NCBI GenBank assembly: GCA_922989275.2
Contig: OV277864.1
Location: forward strand, 46,003,550 to 46,067,549
DNA from: Gari tellinella
Lineage: Eukaryota > Mollusca > Bivalvia > Cardiida > Psammobiidae
DNA length: 64,000 bases
Direction of reading: 5' to 3'
Under the pieces are notes generated by a model. That model searched no databases and was not told the origin of the DNA. It was given only the letters and a program-made list of their open reading frames with translations. Shown here in pieces: positions 43,270-54,166 of this stretch. Position 1 is the stretch's first letter. Every line of letters starts with the position of its first letter. The position numbers were made by a program, and so were the translations under genes.

Positions 43270-44430
43270 ATTCTAACACTTCAATTTAACCCCGATTGCA
43301 CCGACGCAACGGCGTTACATTTCTTGGCGTATGCATTTTCGAAGCCATATGACGTCACGTTAAGACGTTACAGCACGTGCGTGTTTTATTGAGAATTTAA
43401 ACACAGAAACGTTCCTTCTTTGTTTATATATGGGCGTGCGCGAGATGTGTTAGAATCTCTTTTTTACATGAAACTAAGTGCAAAAGCAACGCAATAAAGT
43501 GAAGCAAATGATTGCGTTGTGATAATTATCACGACTTATTACATCTCTGATTGGCAAAGAATTTAGAACCCGTTCTTGCTCCTTGCAAAAGGAGTACTGT
43601 TGCAGTGTATATTCATTGATAATAGATGTTATTAATATTTATGATAATGATAACGATGATGCAAGAGGCATTAATTTTGTGTCAGTAATACTAATTAAGA
43701 GCCGTTACTGATAATAAATCAAGTTCTATACTTTGACATGGCAATTGCATCTCCCTTGCGTTTGACGAAATACTTTATTAAATAAATACATAGGTGATTT
43801 AAAGACACAGTGGATGGACGACTCGAAAAGTTAGGTATTACGGCACAGCGACACAAATTAGGCCATATACATGTAGCATCGACAATGATAAAGAGGTGAC
43901 GAGATGTGATGCTGCTGATTTCAATAAGATCATTTTGGATAATCTCTTTCGTTGCGAAATAGCGTATGGTATCGAAATCTACGACCTGCCTTCCTTTTTG
44001 TTCTTAGCAGAGGAGATAATTTCGTCTAATAGACAGAAACATTCCCTGTCACATGACAATTAAGCCACAGGAATACAAGGTAGAAATATTCATGGGGAAA
44101 AACACAGTACTGTTTGTCCATAGTGTGTGTCAACATAGCAGATGATTTCATGTGAAATAGCAAACAGGGCAGGATCTGATGAGAAGACGCACATTGCGGT
44201 GTTTAATCGTGGTCTACACTTTTTGCTATTGTTTATTTTTTGTACACGATTGACACTAATGGGCTTAGCAAAAACGATCATTGTGTCAGAGATATAGAGA
44301 CAGTGATCCGGAGAAACATTGCCATAAAAAGATTTTGTTACTTAGATAGCAGGATATAAACATTTAGCCAACATCCGTGAGGCTGAAAGCACTTACAAAA
44401 TAATGGTATTGATCTGACAAATGGAAAGAG
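43270..44430. other. No gene recognised
   Basis: Contains CATATGACGTCACG and AGCACGTGCGTG near 43350-43385 (CRE-like and E-box-like palindromes) and an eroded core A near 44170-44225 (GGATCTGATGAGAAGACGCA). No supported coding frame. Confidence 0.45.
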
Positions 44431-44440
44431 AACGACTTAA

Positions 44441-44644
44441 TCCCATTCACTGCCATGACGTCAACGGCTCTAAACAAATTGTTTGTCTGCTTTTATTTCT
44501 TTAACTTAATTTTAGGTTTTGTGACTTTAGAAGTTTTAAAATACATTTCAAACAGTTTTTACCTTTGTCAGATACCGTGTCAAGCAATTGACAATTTTCT
44601 TTTTAATTAACAAGTGTTATCGAGGTAAGAAGGTAGTTTAGGGA
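44441..44644 (+). mobile_element. M2 MITE, uninterrupted paralogue of 25222
   Basis: TTAA at 44437-44440 and 44645-44648. Ends TCCCATTCACTGCCATGACG and AAGAAGGTAGTTTAGGGA. The core has decayed to ACCTTTGTCAGATACCGTGT. Confidence 0.75.
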
Positions 44645-44707
44645 TTAAACCGTTTACCGCCAAATGATATTTAAACCCTCTAAATGCCATGGTTTCGTAA
44701 GCTTTTA

Positions 44708-44937
44708 CCCTTTCATGATCAAATAATTTGGGAAATATTTACCGCTTAATAAACGCCTGTTCAGTATTGGTGTCTGCAATATACGTTTCAACGTTAGATT
44801 TTAGGTTGTATGACTTAATAAATATCGTAAAGAGTGGCAAACAGTTTAGGTCCTGATCAGGCGCCGCGTTACGCGGCGTCTGATCAGGACCTAAACTGTT
44901 TGAAACGCGCTCTAAAGCGTCGTTGAGAGTGAAAGGT
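44708..44937 (-). mobile_element. M2 MITE with perfect core A and empty site in unit 1
   Basis: Left end CCCTTTCATGATCAAATAAT, right end TTGAGAGTGAAAGG at TTAA (44938-44941). The hairpin 44835-44903 is essentially perfect: GTTTAGGTCCTGATCAGGCG, apex GCGTTACGC, and mirror. Unit 1 reads GTAAGCTTAAATACAACGG at 26291, the unoccupied TTAA. Confidence 0.88.
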
Positions 44938-45599
44938 TTAATACTGAGGATATGTTTCAAAGCTAGATTTAGGACAAACTAATTGAGAAAAAAATGAAAT
45001 AATTGTCATACAGTATACCTCATAATCAAAAGTCGCTTAACACGGTATTCGAATTGGATACAAACTGTTTGCACATTCGATTGCAGTCGGCAGCTACATG
45101 TATTATTGGATATTGAACATATTAAAATATTCTGCTGATGTCGCTTATGAAATGATTCATTGTAAGAAAATGTCTCTATTATTTCGGTCTGAGGTTCGTC
45201 TGGATAACAGTGTACTCTATTGTAATTAGGTCGCCTCACTGTTGGTGAGACACATTAATGTCTGTAATACTTGAAGAAAAAAGTGTTGTGATCACTAAGT
45301 AGACACAGTAATAGCACTCTATTGTCACCACTTCTCTGTAACTTAGGCTAAGACAGGCGTACGCTCAAAGCAAAGGTAAATAAATAAAATAAAAAAACTT
45401 ATGAAGAGGTCATTTGATCTACTATCATCTTGCTTTAAGATTTCACATATGTTGAATGCAGAAAACACGTAATCGCAGTAACTGAGTTTTGTGTAAATAT
45501 ATCCGTTTTTGTGAGAACGGTAAGAACTGGAAGCATTTTTGTGGCGACAATGTATAGGGATGAATGCTAATTTCCTCTAAATTCGTCGGAACTTAAAAA

Positions 45600-45690
45600 A
45601 TGTTTCCATTGCAAACAGTCAGAATCCAGATTAGACACAACGTAGCAACTTGGCGTCTAATAATGCTCAAAATTGTTTGCCTCCCATGTT
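45600..45690. repeat. Eroded core A hairpin
   Basis: AACAGTCAGAATCCAGATTA and GGCGTCTAATAATGCTCAAA are the diverged arms. Ends not assignable. Confidence 0.5.
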
Positions 45691-45805
45691 TCGATAAATT
45701 GTCAAAATGTCTAAATTCTTGTCATTTTCTACCTTTAATTGCATATTTTCATTAATTTTGTTGTTTGTTTTGAACGAAAAAATGATCAAACTGTATCCGC
45801 TGTTA

Positions 45806-45995
45806 ACCCCCTCACTGCCTTACCCCGATTACCTTAGTTATTTGCATACAGTATGGATTCTGAACAGACCTGATCAGGATCCAAACTGTTTGACACTCAA
45901 TTAAATATTTTGCACGTCAATTTACCTAAATAAAAAACTTAAGAAATAAAAGCAGACGACAATTGTTTAAAATTGATGACGTCATTAAATCTGAT
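45806..45995 (+). mobile_element. M2 MITE with short core
   Basis: TTAACCCCCTCACTGCCTTA start, CAGTATGGATTCTGAACAG and CTGATCAGGATCCAAACTGT arms with the inner GACGCC apex missing, AAAGCAGACGACAATTG, then TTGATGACGTCATT. Confidence 0.7.
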
Positions 45996-46055
45996 CTACC
46001 AAAAGCTGGACACTGATCTCAGACTGAATTCAAAAGCTTTATAATCTTGGAATAC

Positions 46056-46250
46056 CCAGGGCTCAAGATAAGGGGAGTATTTCAAAAACTAAAATCTTTA
46101 TTTCTGCTTTAAACCCTATGGTGTCACTACTCATTAGAATTGTCTTGAAGAGACGGTTCTAATGAGCAGTAACATCAATGGATTTGGTGCTAAAATGATT
46201 GAGAAAATGTTAGATTTGTTCAAATTACTCCCTCTTATCTTGAGCCCTGG
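46056..46250. mobile_element. 195-bp MITE with CCAGGGCTCAAGATAAGG ends
   Basis: CCAGGGCTCAAGATAAGGGG at the left is mirrored at the right (CTTATCTTGAGCCCTGG). Central hairpin CTCATTAGAATTGTC and GACGGTTCTAATGAG. Unit 1 lacks it at about 27000 (TAATCTTGGGACCGGTAGAG). It interrupts the 3' side of the conserved minus-strand frame of unit 2. Confidence 0.75.
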
Positions 46251-46436
46251 ATATGTAGAGCTGTCGCAGTAAAAATGTCGAATGAGGAAGGAAGCCATAA
46301 TGTTTTGAGACAACATTATGGCTATTACAACCTCAGAAAAGACATAAATAATTATTAATGCAGCAAAAAACGATGAGATTTGGCGTGAATATGCTAATAG
46401 GTTTGGGGTTGGAAATCCGTTAACTATGTAATGCAT
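46134..46436 (-). other. Conserved minus-strand frame, unit 2 copy
   Basis: AALIIIYVFSEVVIAIMLSQ and NIMASFLIRHF correspond to the unit 1 frame at 26886-27194. The tail of this frame comes from the inserted 46056-46250 element, so any original protein would be altered here. The DNA has a hairpin, AGCCATAATGTT and AACATTATGGCT. Confidence 0.25.
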
Positions 46437-46798
46437 TAGCTATTACTTTAAAACATATTTGATGATTATAAGCCTCTAAAGCGCATTTTAGCTGATCCGA
46501 ATAATGTTGTTATTTTTTGTTATTGTTCGTCAGCTTCTCTGACACATTTATATTTTTTTACCATAATTACTTTCCTATGGTTCATCACCAGTATCATTAG
46601 TATCATTATCGTCATCATCATCATCGATATATAGCCAACTGAATACGCATCAGTATATATAGAAGTGTGTTGAATCTTAACTGCGAAGCCCTAAATTATC
46701 TACCTTTTCATCGGCATGATTCAAACTTTTTGAAAACATATCAAGCTCTTTTTGTCAAGTTGTTCCTTTCATGTTAGTCTTGGAAAAGTTTGAGGGTA

Positions 46799-47048
46799 CA
46801 GTGGAGAAAACGTTATTCTTTCCCGTTTAAACGCAAACGAAACGCAAACGCATTGCAATAACACGTAGAAAAGACAACGTCTTGACAACTCTGACAACTA
46901 GTTTTAGTCTTAGTGGCAAACAGTTTGGAGCCTGATCAGACGCCGGGTTACCCGGCGTCTGATCTGGCTTCAAACTGTTTGCAATGGAAATAGCAGTTTT
47001 AGCGTCAACAAACACGTTTACTGGGAAAGAATAACGTTTTCTCTACTG
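46799..47048 (+). mobile_element. Intact M1 MITE with empty site in unit 1
   Basis: TA at 46797-46798 and 47049-47050. Ends CAGTGGAGAAAACGTTATTC and GAATAACGTTTTCTCTACTG. The hairpin 46915-46982 is perfect with a GGGTTACCC apex. Unit 1 at about 27535 (of the form TTTGATGGTATGTTTTTGC) has the undivided TA, directly demonstrating TA-targeted insertion after the duplication. Confidence 0.93.
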
Positions 47049-47049
47049 T

Positions 47050-49260
47050 AAGTGTTTGTCAAAAATATTACATACATGTTATAACACAAATAAATTACCA
47101 TTATCTGTGAAATAAGTAATCAAAATTGAATACGACACAAACCGTAAACTTTCCAAAAAAATGGAGGCCCTGTGTAGCTACTGTGATTATGATCAAATTT
47201 GAACACACTGCAGTTGTCAATTTGTTTGGTCATAAAGGTGCAAACTAAATTGAGAACAGCGCAGACCCTGATCAAACTGCTTCCAAGGGGCAGTCTGATC
47301 AGGGTTTACCCTGTTTGCTAAGGCCTATCTGTACTACATTGTATTACCTAGGATCGTAACGGAATTCGCTTGATCGTCATAATGGTATAGCATGTTTTGC
47401 AGTAAAGCAAACGTAATTATAGGGAAACCATTTCAGTATGCTAAGACAATTACTTCCTATGCAAAATGATGTGATCCATATCAAACCCTGGGTCACCCGC
47501 CGTCCGTTCTGGTTCAAAACTCTTTGCCACTCAGGTATAAATGATTCATCAGAAATATGAAAGCACTGACCGTTGTACATTTTATTTCATTGAGTTTGCG
47601 TTTAGCCTCGTTTAAACGAGAGAACGGACATGCAGCCACGGTTTTGATAAACATAGCTCTCGATCTTTAAACAGTCCAAACTGCAGGACATAGAGACAAT
47701 TTCTTAGCCAACCTTCTGCATTTCCTTGTTAACCACAGCTAAAATCTGCTTCGAACCTTGGTTAATATGGTTTATTCAAAAACGTTTATCTGATGAAGTA
47801 ATAGCAGCAATTCTTAAATGCTTACATTTGGAGACTCACATGGTCATTGAAATTTGTCCATGAGTGCTCGGAGGTCAACTCAGTATTCAGCCCAAAAATG
47901 ATGTCTAAATTGAGAGACATAAAACTGTCAGGAAATATGCCCTTCCGTGCTCATGTATAACTTGATCTATACAATTGCTACATACGATTACGAATATTGA
48001 TGTAACACATTCGTTATAAGATGCATTGCAACAATGCGAAAATAGAATATATAAAATTGTATTCAAAAGACACGTTTCTACTATAAGTTGTATTTCGAAA
48101 ATGTGGAAAGTATACATTTAGGGAAACATAATATAAACTGTTTAGTTCATCAATGTGCTTCAAAGAAATAATGATATCCATGTAATGGATATAACTGTAA
48201 GAAGTTGAACGTGAATTTTGTCTTGTAGTAGTAACCTTGTATTATTGATCTCTCGAAACACATGTTCTGTCATCTAATGGTACAGTTGCCTATACCCAAG
48301 CTACAAATTGCTTTCATGATTCCTTGCTTCATTAGTCCTTTACACTTCCGTCATTTTCAATTCTAAATTTCCGCAACCTGCAAAAGAAACCATCCCTTCA
48401 GCTCTTCCAATGCATGAATACCGTGCTTGCAATTACAAGCGATGTACAGTCAAACGAATATTGAAAGGTCATGCGGAAACATTGAATGACTTCCGTTGAT
48501 ATACCGGTATACTAAAGCTAAGTACAGAACAAAAGTAAACCAAAAGCTCAATGAGAAGCTTTCTGCTTTGCTTTTGTCTTGCATTTAGTACTTTGTCAAA
48601 GTATGAAATCTTAACACAAGCGTGATTGTAAATCGATAATCAAGATTCTGAGAATTTCTCACAATGCAGATTAGAGAGAACGCTTTTATATTCGTGGGCG
48701 AAAACAATTATCCGCTCATGTGAAGTATCTTCACAGACAAGTTGTTACAGCAAAGTTCCTATGTATTGTGACAGACAACCCTGAGCAGACAATATGAACC
48801 GTTATCAGATTTCAGTTTACGTAGAGAGCAGTGGGACCAAGTTCTATACTGTTTAGCGTTCAGTTGGCACCTGTGGGACTAATTACTGTGTCATGAAAGC
48901 AGTTTTTTAAGATTCCATGATAATTACCGCAGTTACACTTGGTTTTCCAATTATTATCGAGTTTCAAAATGAGTTTCATATTTTGCAATTAGTATACGGA
49001 TGTCAAAGCGTTTTGAAGTAGTCCACACAACTTGACACTGTACTAAAGCATTCTGATGGTATTGCTATAGAGCTTAACTTGTACCCATTTATTACTAGCT
49101 ATATAAAGGTAAACGCCATTTAAAAGACAACTCATAACAATACTGTTTTAGAGACAATACTGATAAAAACGAAAGAAATATGAAGTTAATGAGCAACGAA
49201 TGTGCCTTTTTTATGTATTTCAATCATGTTGCTGCAACCAAAAAGTTCAAATCAAGCAGG
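47050..49260. other. Unit 2 sequence paralogous to 27.5-29.4 kb, no gene
   Basis: A shared palindrome at about 47265-47330 (GACCCTGATCAAACTGCTTC and GCAGTCTGATCAGGGTTTAC), a shared core A scrap at 47485-47530, and a shared core C-like hairpin at 48528-48595. No frame is open in both copies. Confidence 0.55.
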
Positions 49261-49274
49261 GCATCCTGATTTAA

Positions 49275-49500
49275 CCCTTTCATTCTCATTGACGCTTTAA
49301 AGCGAGTTTGTAAACAGTTTGGATCGTAACGCGGCGTCTGCCCAGGATCCAAACTGTTTGACACTCGTTTTGAAATTTCTTCAGTCACACTGACTTATTG
49401 TTTATCTTTGAAACGATATTGCAGACAACAAAGTTGAGGCAGACGACAATGAAACGGTGAATGGGGTAAATCTCTCACGAAACATTTGACAATGAAAGTG
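49275..49500 (+). mobile_element. M2 MITE, TTAA flanked
   Basis: TTAA at 49271-49274 and 49501-49504. Left CCCTTTCATTCTCATTGACG, right GACAATGAAAGTG. One core arm is shortened (GTTTGGATCGTAACGCGGCG), the other is full (CAGGATCCAAACTG). Contains ACGATATTGCAGACAACAAA, GACGACAATGAAACGGTGAA. Confidence 0.82.
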
Positions 49501-49767
49501 TTAAGCGACAGTGTTACCGGAGTTACGACTTGTAGCTTATACACCAGATTTAAGATACAAAACTGCCGTTCGACCTCGAGCAATGTTCGAATTAGTATAT
49601 TTGGAATACAACTTTAGAATATTTAATATTCAAAGTGCATTTGTCTGTTTCTATTGATCTTGAATGGATTTCTGGAAAGAATAGCAAAACATATGACACA
49701 GTTGATTTTTTGACCAGTTTGTAGTAGAAACATATCGTTGTTTTCATTATGTCCTTGAGTCTGCTGC

Positions 49768-50010
49768 ATAGGCCCCCTAGGTCTAGCGGTTAAAGTCACT
49801 GTGAATAACAGTCACGAAGCTCCTCACCGCTGTCGGTTTGAATCCCGGCCAGGGAACGTTGGATCATTCATGTGTGGAAGCCGTCTAAATGGCGTATGGA
49901 AGGTTGTTTTTTACCCAATTGAGTATTTGTACCAGAAACAGTGCATAAGACCAGACGCCCACTAGGGCGCGGACAAGACGCGGAATACAAATTTGGTAAA
50001 TCCGCAACCC
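49768..50010 (+). mobile_element. tRNA-derived SINE-like element
   Basis: The head has RNA polymerase III boxes: CTAGGTCTAGCGGTTAAAG (A box) and CGGTTTGAATCCCGG (B box) about 45 bases later, in a tRNA-like layout but without a foldable full cloverleaf. The body GTGTGGAAGCCGTCTAAATG and GGCGTATGGAAGGTTG resembles the conserved central domain I recall from molluscan SINEs. The 3' limit is unclear. Absent from unit 1. Confidence 0.7.
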
Positions 50011-50367
50011 TTCCGCATATTCTTGACACATCATTTGTATTGTCTTTATTATTTCTAAACACTTCCTTATGACTCTGCACCTTCCGAAGGGGTAAACTTG
50101 TCCGCGTCGTATTTTTGGTCGAGGACAATGTTTGTACGCGGAAATAAACATCCTGACTCCTTTCGCAACCATCATCAGGACATCATGCCTTTCCGTAAGC
50201 ATTTCACCTGTTCCGTAACTGCTCCTGAAAACTTCCTCGATACAGAGAGCTTCACAAGCCGATAGGAAGACATGCGTAAGACAAGCGGGAGGTACCCTGC
50301 ATCCTTTAGGAAACTGCAGATCCGGTCGGGTTCTGTATAAATGAGTGCGAGGAACCGACGCCGGCAA
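49885..50367 (-). CDS. Unrecognised 160-codon frame in a GC-rich block
   Basis: The longest open frame in the window, in a stretch (about 49935-50430) clearly richer in GC than its surroundings. It starts MPASVPRTHLYRTRPDLQFP and ends inside the SINE-like body, so the last 30 or so residues are probably not native. A second minus frame (50175-50381) overlaps it (RICSFLKDAGYLPLVLRMSS), so the true frame, if any, is uncertain. The block has no counterpart in unit 1 and ends at 50440, where half of an M5 hairpin begins. It may be a captured gene fragment or part of a larger transposon. I do not recognise a domain. Confidence 0.25.
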   Translation of the reverse strand: MPASVPRTHLYRTRPDLQFPKGCRVPPACLTHVFLSACEALCIEEVFRSSYGTGEMLTERHDVLMMVAKGVRMFISAYKHCPRPKIRRGQVYPFGRCRVIRKCLEIIKTIQMMCQEYAEGLRIYQICIPRLVRALVGVWSYALFLVQILNWVKNNLPYAI

Positions 50368-50439
50368 AGTATCACGTGCATCTTTTTATCCTACTGCGAT
50401 CGGCACGTTCGGTGGTCATTCTGTGCCATCCCTGTTAAA

Positions 50440-50600
50440 TTCTGCTTTACTTTCAGCCTGCTTTAAACTATTATCTGATAGGATATAAAACAATGTTTCT
50501 AACGATATATATTCATGACTGTATAGAATGGAACTGTTTTCCTCAGTGGATAAATAAATTTAAGGCGTAAAAAAGGCGTATTTAGTGTGGAATGGGTTAT
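50440..50600 (-). mobile_element. M5 half (one hairpin arm and end)
   Basis: ATTCTGCTTTACTTTCAGCC, TGCTTTAAACTATTATCTGA, TATTCATGACTGTATAGAAT, and GGCGTATTTAGTGTGG. The other arm is missing; the GC-rich block begins exactly at the hairpin apex. Confidence 0.65.
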
Positions 50601-50711
50601 GTAATTTCGACACGAGTGTCAACCAGTTTGGATCTAACGCGGCGTCTGATTGGGATCATAACTGTTCTGTTTGCAAAGTCGACTTTATGCGACTCCGGAG
50701 GTAAAAGGGTT
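50600..50711 (-). mobile_element. M2 half with core A
   Basis: CACGAGTGTCAACCAGTTTG, GATCTAACGCGGCGTCTGAT, TTGCAAAGTCGACTTTATGC, GGAGGTAAAAGGG at TTAA (50710-50713 approx.). Confidence 0.6.
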
Positions 50712-50995
50712 AAGGGCGTTTGGTTTAGAGATAATTTTCGACTTCAAGCAGTACAGATTCAAATATAGTAGGACATGATGATTATCCCTTAAAGATATCA
50801 ACATTCATGCGTTTCCGGAACTGGACAATCAATAACACTTATTATGTATAGACAAATAAAACCTAACATTTGTTTACACACTAAACCACTAAAATAGGAA
50901 TAATGATGTCTATTGTAGTTCTTGTGAAACCTCACAAGACGTCTGTGGATGTCTATTAGACAGAGTTATACTATACAACTATGGCACTTTCATTC

Positions 50996-51097
50996 GGTCG
51001 ATATGAGAATTATGGAGTAAAGAAAAACAAGATCGACCGAGGCTGTAGGCCGAGGTTGATATTGTTTTTCTGCACTCCATAATGTATCATATCGACC
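50996..51097. repeat. 102-bp near-perfect inverted repeat
   Basis: Arms GGTCGATATGAGAATTATGG, AGTAAAGAAAAACAAGATCG and mirrored CGATATGATACATTATGGAG-type right arm, with apex GAGGCTGTAGGCCGAGG. Same design as 4431-4549. Not in unit 1. Confidence 0.75.
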
Positions 51098-51109
51098 CGT
51101 TGAAATTGT

Positions 51110-52040
51110 GATAACCGTTTTGCTATATATTACCAAAATTCTGAGCTTTAACTAGGAGATCTAGATAATTCCAAATCCTGGCTGGCATATGAATGTAAAT
51201 GGATCCACATGCATTTCATAGATTTAAATAGATATTAGAATTTGAAGTAGAGTGCTCTAATTATACAAAAAAAATACATGGTGTATGTCTTCTTCTTGGG
51301 CTCTACGTGCATTGGTTTGCCTTTTCGGATCTGCCTGTTTATTTGCATCATTTTGTCAACTTCAATCCAAGTTGTATCTAAAATGACGTTTTGGCGCGTT
51401 AACTTGGAGTTGACGTCATTTTCGTTTTGATGTCATTTACGAAGTTACATCGGGAACCACTCGGGTTATCGATATAGACGAGAATCACCGAAATACTTCC
51501 GATCGAGAACGGGGGCGGCCACGGATGTTGTGATTGACTTTAAAAAACTGACGTATGCTACTACGTCATCGATGTCTCCTCAGTTTATTTTTAGAAAACT
51601 GACCTATATGTTTAATCAAGATCAAAACTGCCTGACACTCATATACATATTTTAAGTCCAACTACCTACAATTCAACATTTTATAAATAAGTGCAGTCCA
51701 TAAGTTAGCGAGCAGGCTATGTTAGTATTTACGTCATATAGGCAGTATAAGGATGTATGTCATAAGTTGACAACAAAAGTAAAACTAAGGGGTAAGTTAG
51801 TGCAGACTTTATTCGACACGATTAAACATTTGTTTTATAAGAGCAATATATAGATATTACATATATAATATATAGTTATTGACTCGCGTTTACAACTAGA
51901 AACATACTTTAATTGCCATTACATCTTCCTCTGTCGAATGTTGGCTTCAATTTAACTTATAACCACAACAATACAGTATGAACAGAGATTCATGTCTGCA
52001 ATATTTTTCTTGTTTAGATTTGACTCATTGTAAAACAGGG
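51110..52040. other. No gene recognised
   Basis: Contains AAATGACGTTTTGGCGCG and TTGACGTCATTTTCGTTTTG near 51380-51430, an imperfect inverted pair. The rest is AT-rich. No supported frame. Confidence 0.45.
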
Positions 52041-52044
52041 TGTA

Positions 52045-52148
52045 AAACAGTTTCAACCCTAACCAGACGCGGCATTACGCGGCGTCTGATTCGGACTTAA
52101 CAAGCTGCAAAGTTACATACTAATACTTTTAGTAGTGAGCGAGTTAAT
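52045..52148. mobile_element. M2 core A
   Basis: AACAGTTTCAACCCTAACCA, GACGCGGCATTACGCGGCG and TCTGATTCGGACTTAAC. The end GTGAGCGAGTTAAT resembles an M2 right end. Confidence 0.55.
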
Positions 52149-52357
52149 ATCGCGGTCTCAATTTCTTATTTGTAACAGGATAATTGGAAAACAATTATGC
52201 CTCACTACCAGTGGGATGCGATTTTTTTTTTCAAACGATATGAAACTATCCTCGACATAAGCACTGAATATTGATCAACAGTAGAGATTGCTAAGACATG
52301 CTGTGGCAACTGATTGTATCATACATAGTGTTAAAACTATATAGATCAGTTGAAATA

Positions 52358-52537
52358 CAGTGAAACTCACTTATAACGAAGTCCCTGAGACCGTCTGATT
52401 TATTTCGCTATACATGTATCAAAATTTCGTTATATCAGGTCCATTTAGTATAAGTTTATATGGGATGGGGAATACGTTTTGTTTTGTTATATCTAATATT
52501 TCGTTATATCCAATTTCGTTATAAGCGAGCTTCACTG
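52358..52537. mobile_element. pogo/Tigger-like MITE
   Basis: TA at 52356-52357 and 52538-52539. Left CAGTGAAACTCACTTATAAC, right GTTATAAGCGAGCTTCACTG. Subterminal repeats of TTTCGTTATATC or ATTTCGTTATA occur four to five times. The terminal CAGTnnAACnnnnTATAACGAA form is typical of pogo/Tigger ends. No hairpin core. Confidence 0.8.
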
Positions 52538-53327
52538 TATTATGAGTTTCATTTAGATATCTGTCAAATGCGACGATTAGGTTGGTAAGATGAAAGTGTT
52601 TTCTGAATCGTTATGCAGCCATTGATTAGCTCTAAAATTGTTAGGGATTTCTTCTAGTTTTCGTTTCTATATTATACATACAATCAAATCATGCAATCAC
52701 GCCTAATGCAATGAATGTGTCTTTTCGATGGATGGTTTAAGCAGATGAACCCGTGAAGCAGGAAGCAAATAAGGTTGTCTACCTTTCCGTTGAAGAACAT
52801 TTGTCTGGTATCTGTTTTTATGTTATTTTCCCCGACGGCTTATTTCTAGTTATTAGGACAGATAATTGTTTAAATCTGGCGGAACCTAAAATCAGATCAG
52901 ATGCTACTCTCGGAGCGTTCTGTTTTACTTTCAGCCCACTTTAAGCATTAACCTGTTTGGATTTTTCTTTTACTCTTTAATTTGGCCTCATAAAAGCATG
53001 GACATTGGTCTCTTTGCGAAATAGAGTAATGTGCAAAAAGGCGCTTCTTTGGCTGAAAGGTTCATTAATGCGTATTCCATTGATATACCGTGGTAGCAAG
53101 CCAATGGTCCCTACATACAAGGAAATTACTGTGTTACTCCTGTGTTTAAGTAAAAGGAACTTATGAAGTGTATACAAGCATATCCTACGCTGAACACCAA
53201 TTTTGCTGTGAAATTGTTACTGGTTGACTTTGAAAACAAGTTCCATACACAAGTCTATTCTAAACAGTTCATAGCATCCTAAAGTAGCGAAATAACATAG
53301 TCGGTCGAGTGCCGAGCTCGCTAATGT

Positions 53328-53357
53328 CGCGCGCGCGTGTGTGTGTGTGTGTGTGTT
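53328..53357. repeat. (CG)n(TG)n microsatellite
   Basis: GCGCGCGCG followed by (TG)n, about 30 bases. Alternating purine-pyrimidine, a potential Z-DNA tract. Confidence 0.9.
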
Positions 53358-53726
53358 TGTTATGGTATGACTGTGTGTGTGTTCTGCTTGAGAGTTGGGT
53401 GTATTGTTTGTGTTGCGTTTCCTGCTTGAGTCTTTCGTATTTATTTGTTTAACGTATACGAAATCAAGATATAGAGTTAAGTGCATTTCAGTTACCGAGA
53501 CATGACTGTATAGACACTATGCAGTGATATAGCGGGGCATTAATCTGTAAGACTCTTTTGAATTAATAAATGGTATCGAAAACTATATTGGAATTAATAA
53601 CTAGACAGATATATCAAAGAGTTCATCAGTTATTGAACAGCTGTCACAGATGCTTCCAATATTAGCAAATCATTTTCAACTAAGAAAACTGTCATTCTGT
53701 ACAATATTGCATGCTGTAGATCAATT

Positions 53727-53842
53727 AACGTTTTCATTGCCAAGCCCGACAACGTTTAAATTGGACATTAGTTTGGATGCAGATCAGATGTCGCGTCAAG
53801 CGGCACCTGATCAGGATCCAAACTGTTTGACACTTATAGAAT
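53727..53842 (+). mobile_element. M2 left half with core A
   Basis: TTAACGTTTTCATTGCCAAG, hairpin at 53765-53830 (GTTTGGATGCAGATCAGATG and CACCTGATCAGGATCCAAAC). The right half is replaced by the M3 that starts at 53846. Confidence 0.65.
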
Positions 53843-53845
53843 ATA

Positions 53846-54166
53846 CAGTGACCCCTCCCTACAAAGGCCCTCCCAACAACGACTCCCTCCTTACAACGAT
53901 CCTTGCCGCTGTTCCCTAAACAGGACAATTATGTCTTACCCTTTTATTCCTGCAATATTGTCTGCTTAAAAATTTCGTCTGCTGGTTTTCTCAAAGTGAC
54001 ATAATGGACATTTTTATAGAAAATATATTATAACAGTTTGAATCTAGATCAGACGCCGCGTTCAAGCTGTTTACAAATGTAAGCCAATTTCCCTCTATAT
54101 AACCACTCCGAAAAACGTACACAATCTGTGTCTCCCTATGGGTGTCGTTGTAGAGGGGGGTCGCTG
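53846..54166 (+). mobile_element. M3 MITE, TA flanked
   Basis: TA at 53844-53845 and 54167-54168. CAGTGACCCCTCCCTACAAA at the left and TTGTAGAGGGGGGTCGCTG at the right. The core A at 54035-54072 has lost its second inner arm (GAATCTAGATCAGACGCCGC, then TTCAAGCTGTTTACA). Otherwise collinear with 9386. Confidence 0.88.

Noticed and set aside
43350..43390. CRE and E-box cluster as a promoter
   Set aside because: TGACGTCA and CACGTG are present, but no transcription start signal or downstream gene is visible.
49768..49860. A functional tRNA gene
   Set aside because: A and B boxes are present, but acceptor and anticodon stems do not pair convincingly and SINE-like sequence follows directly.
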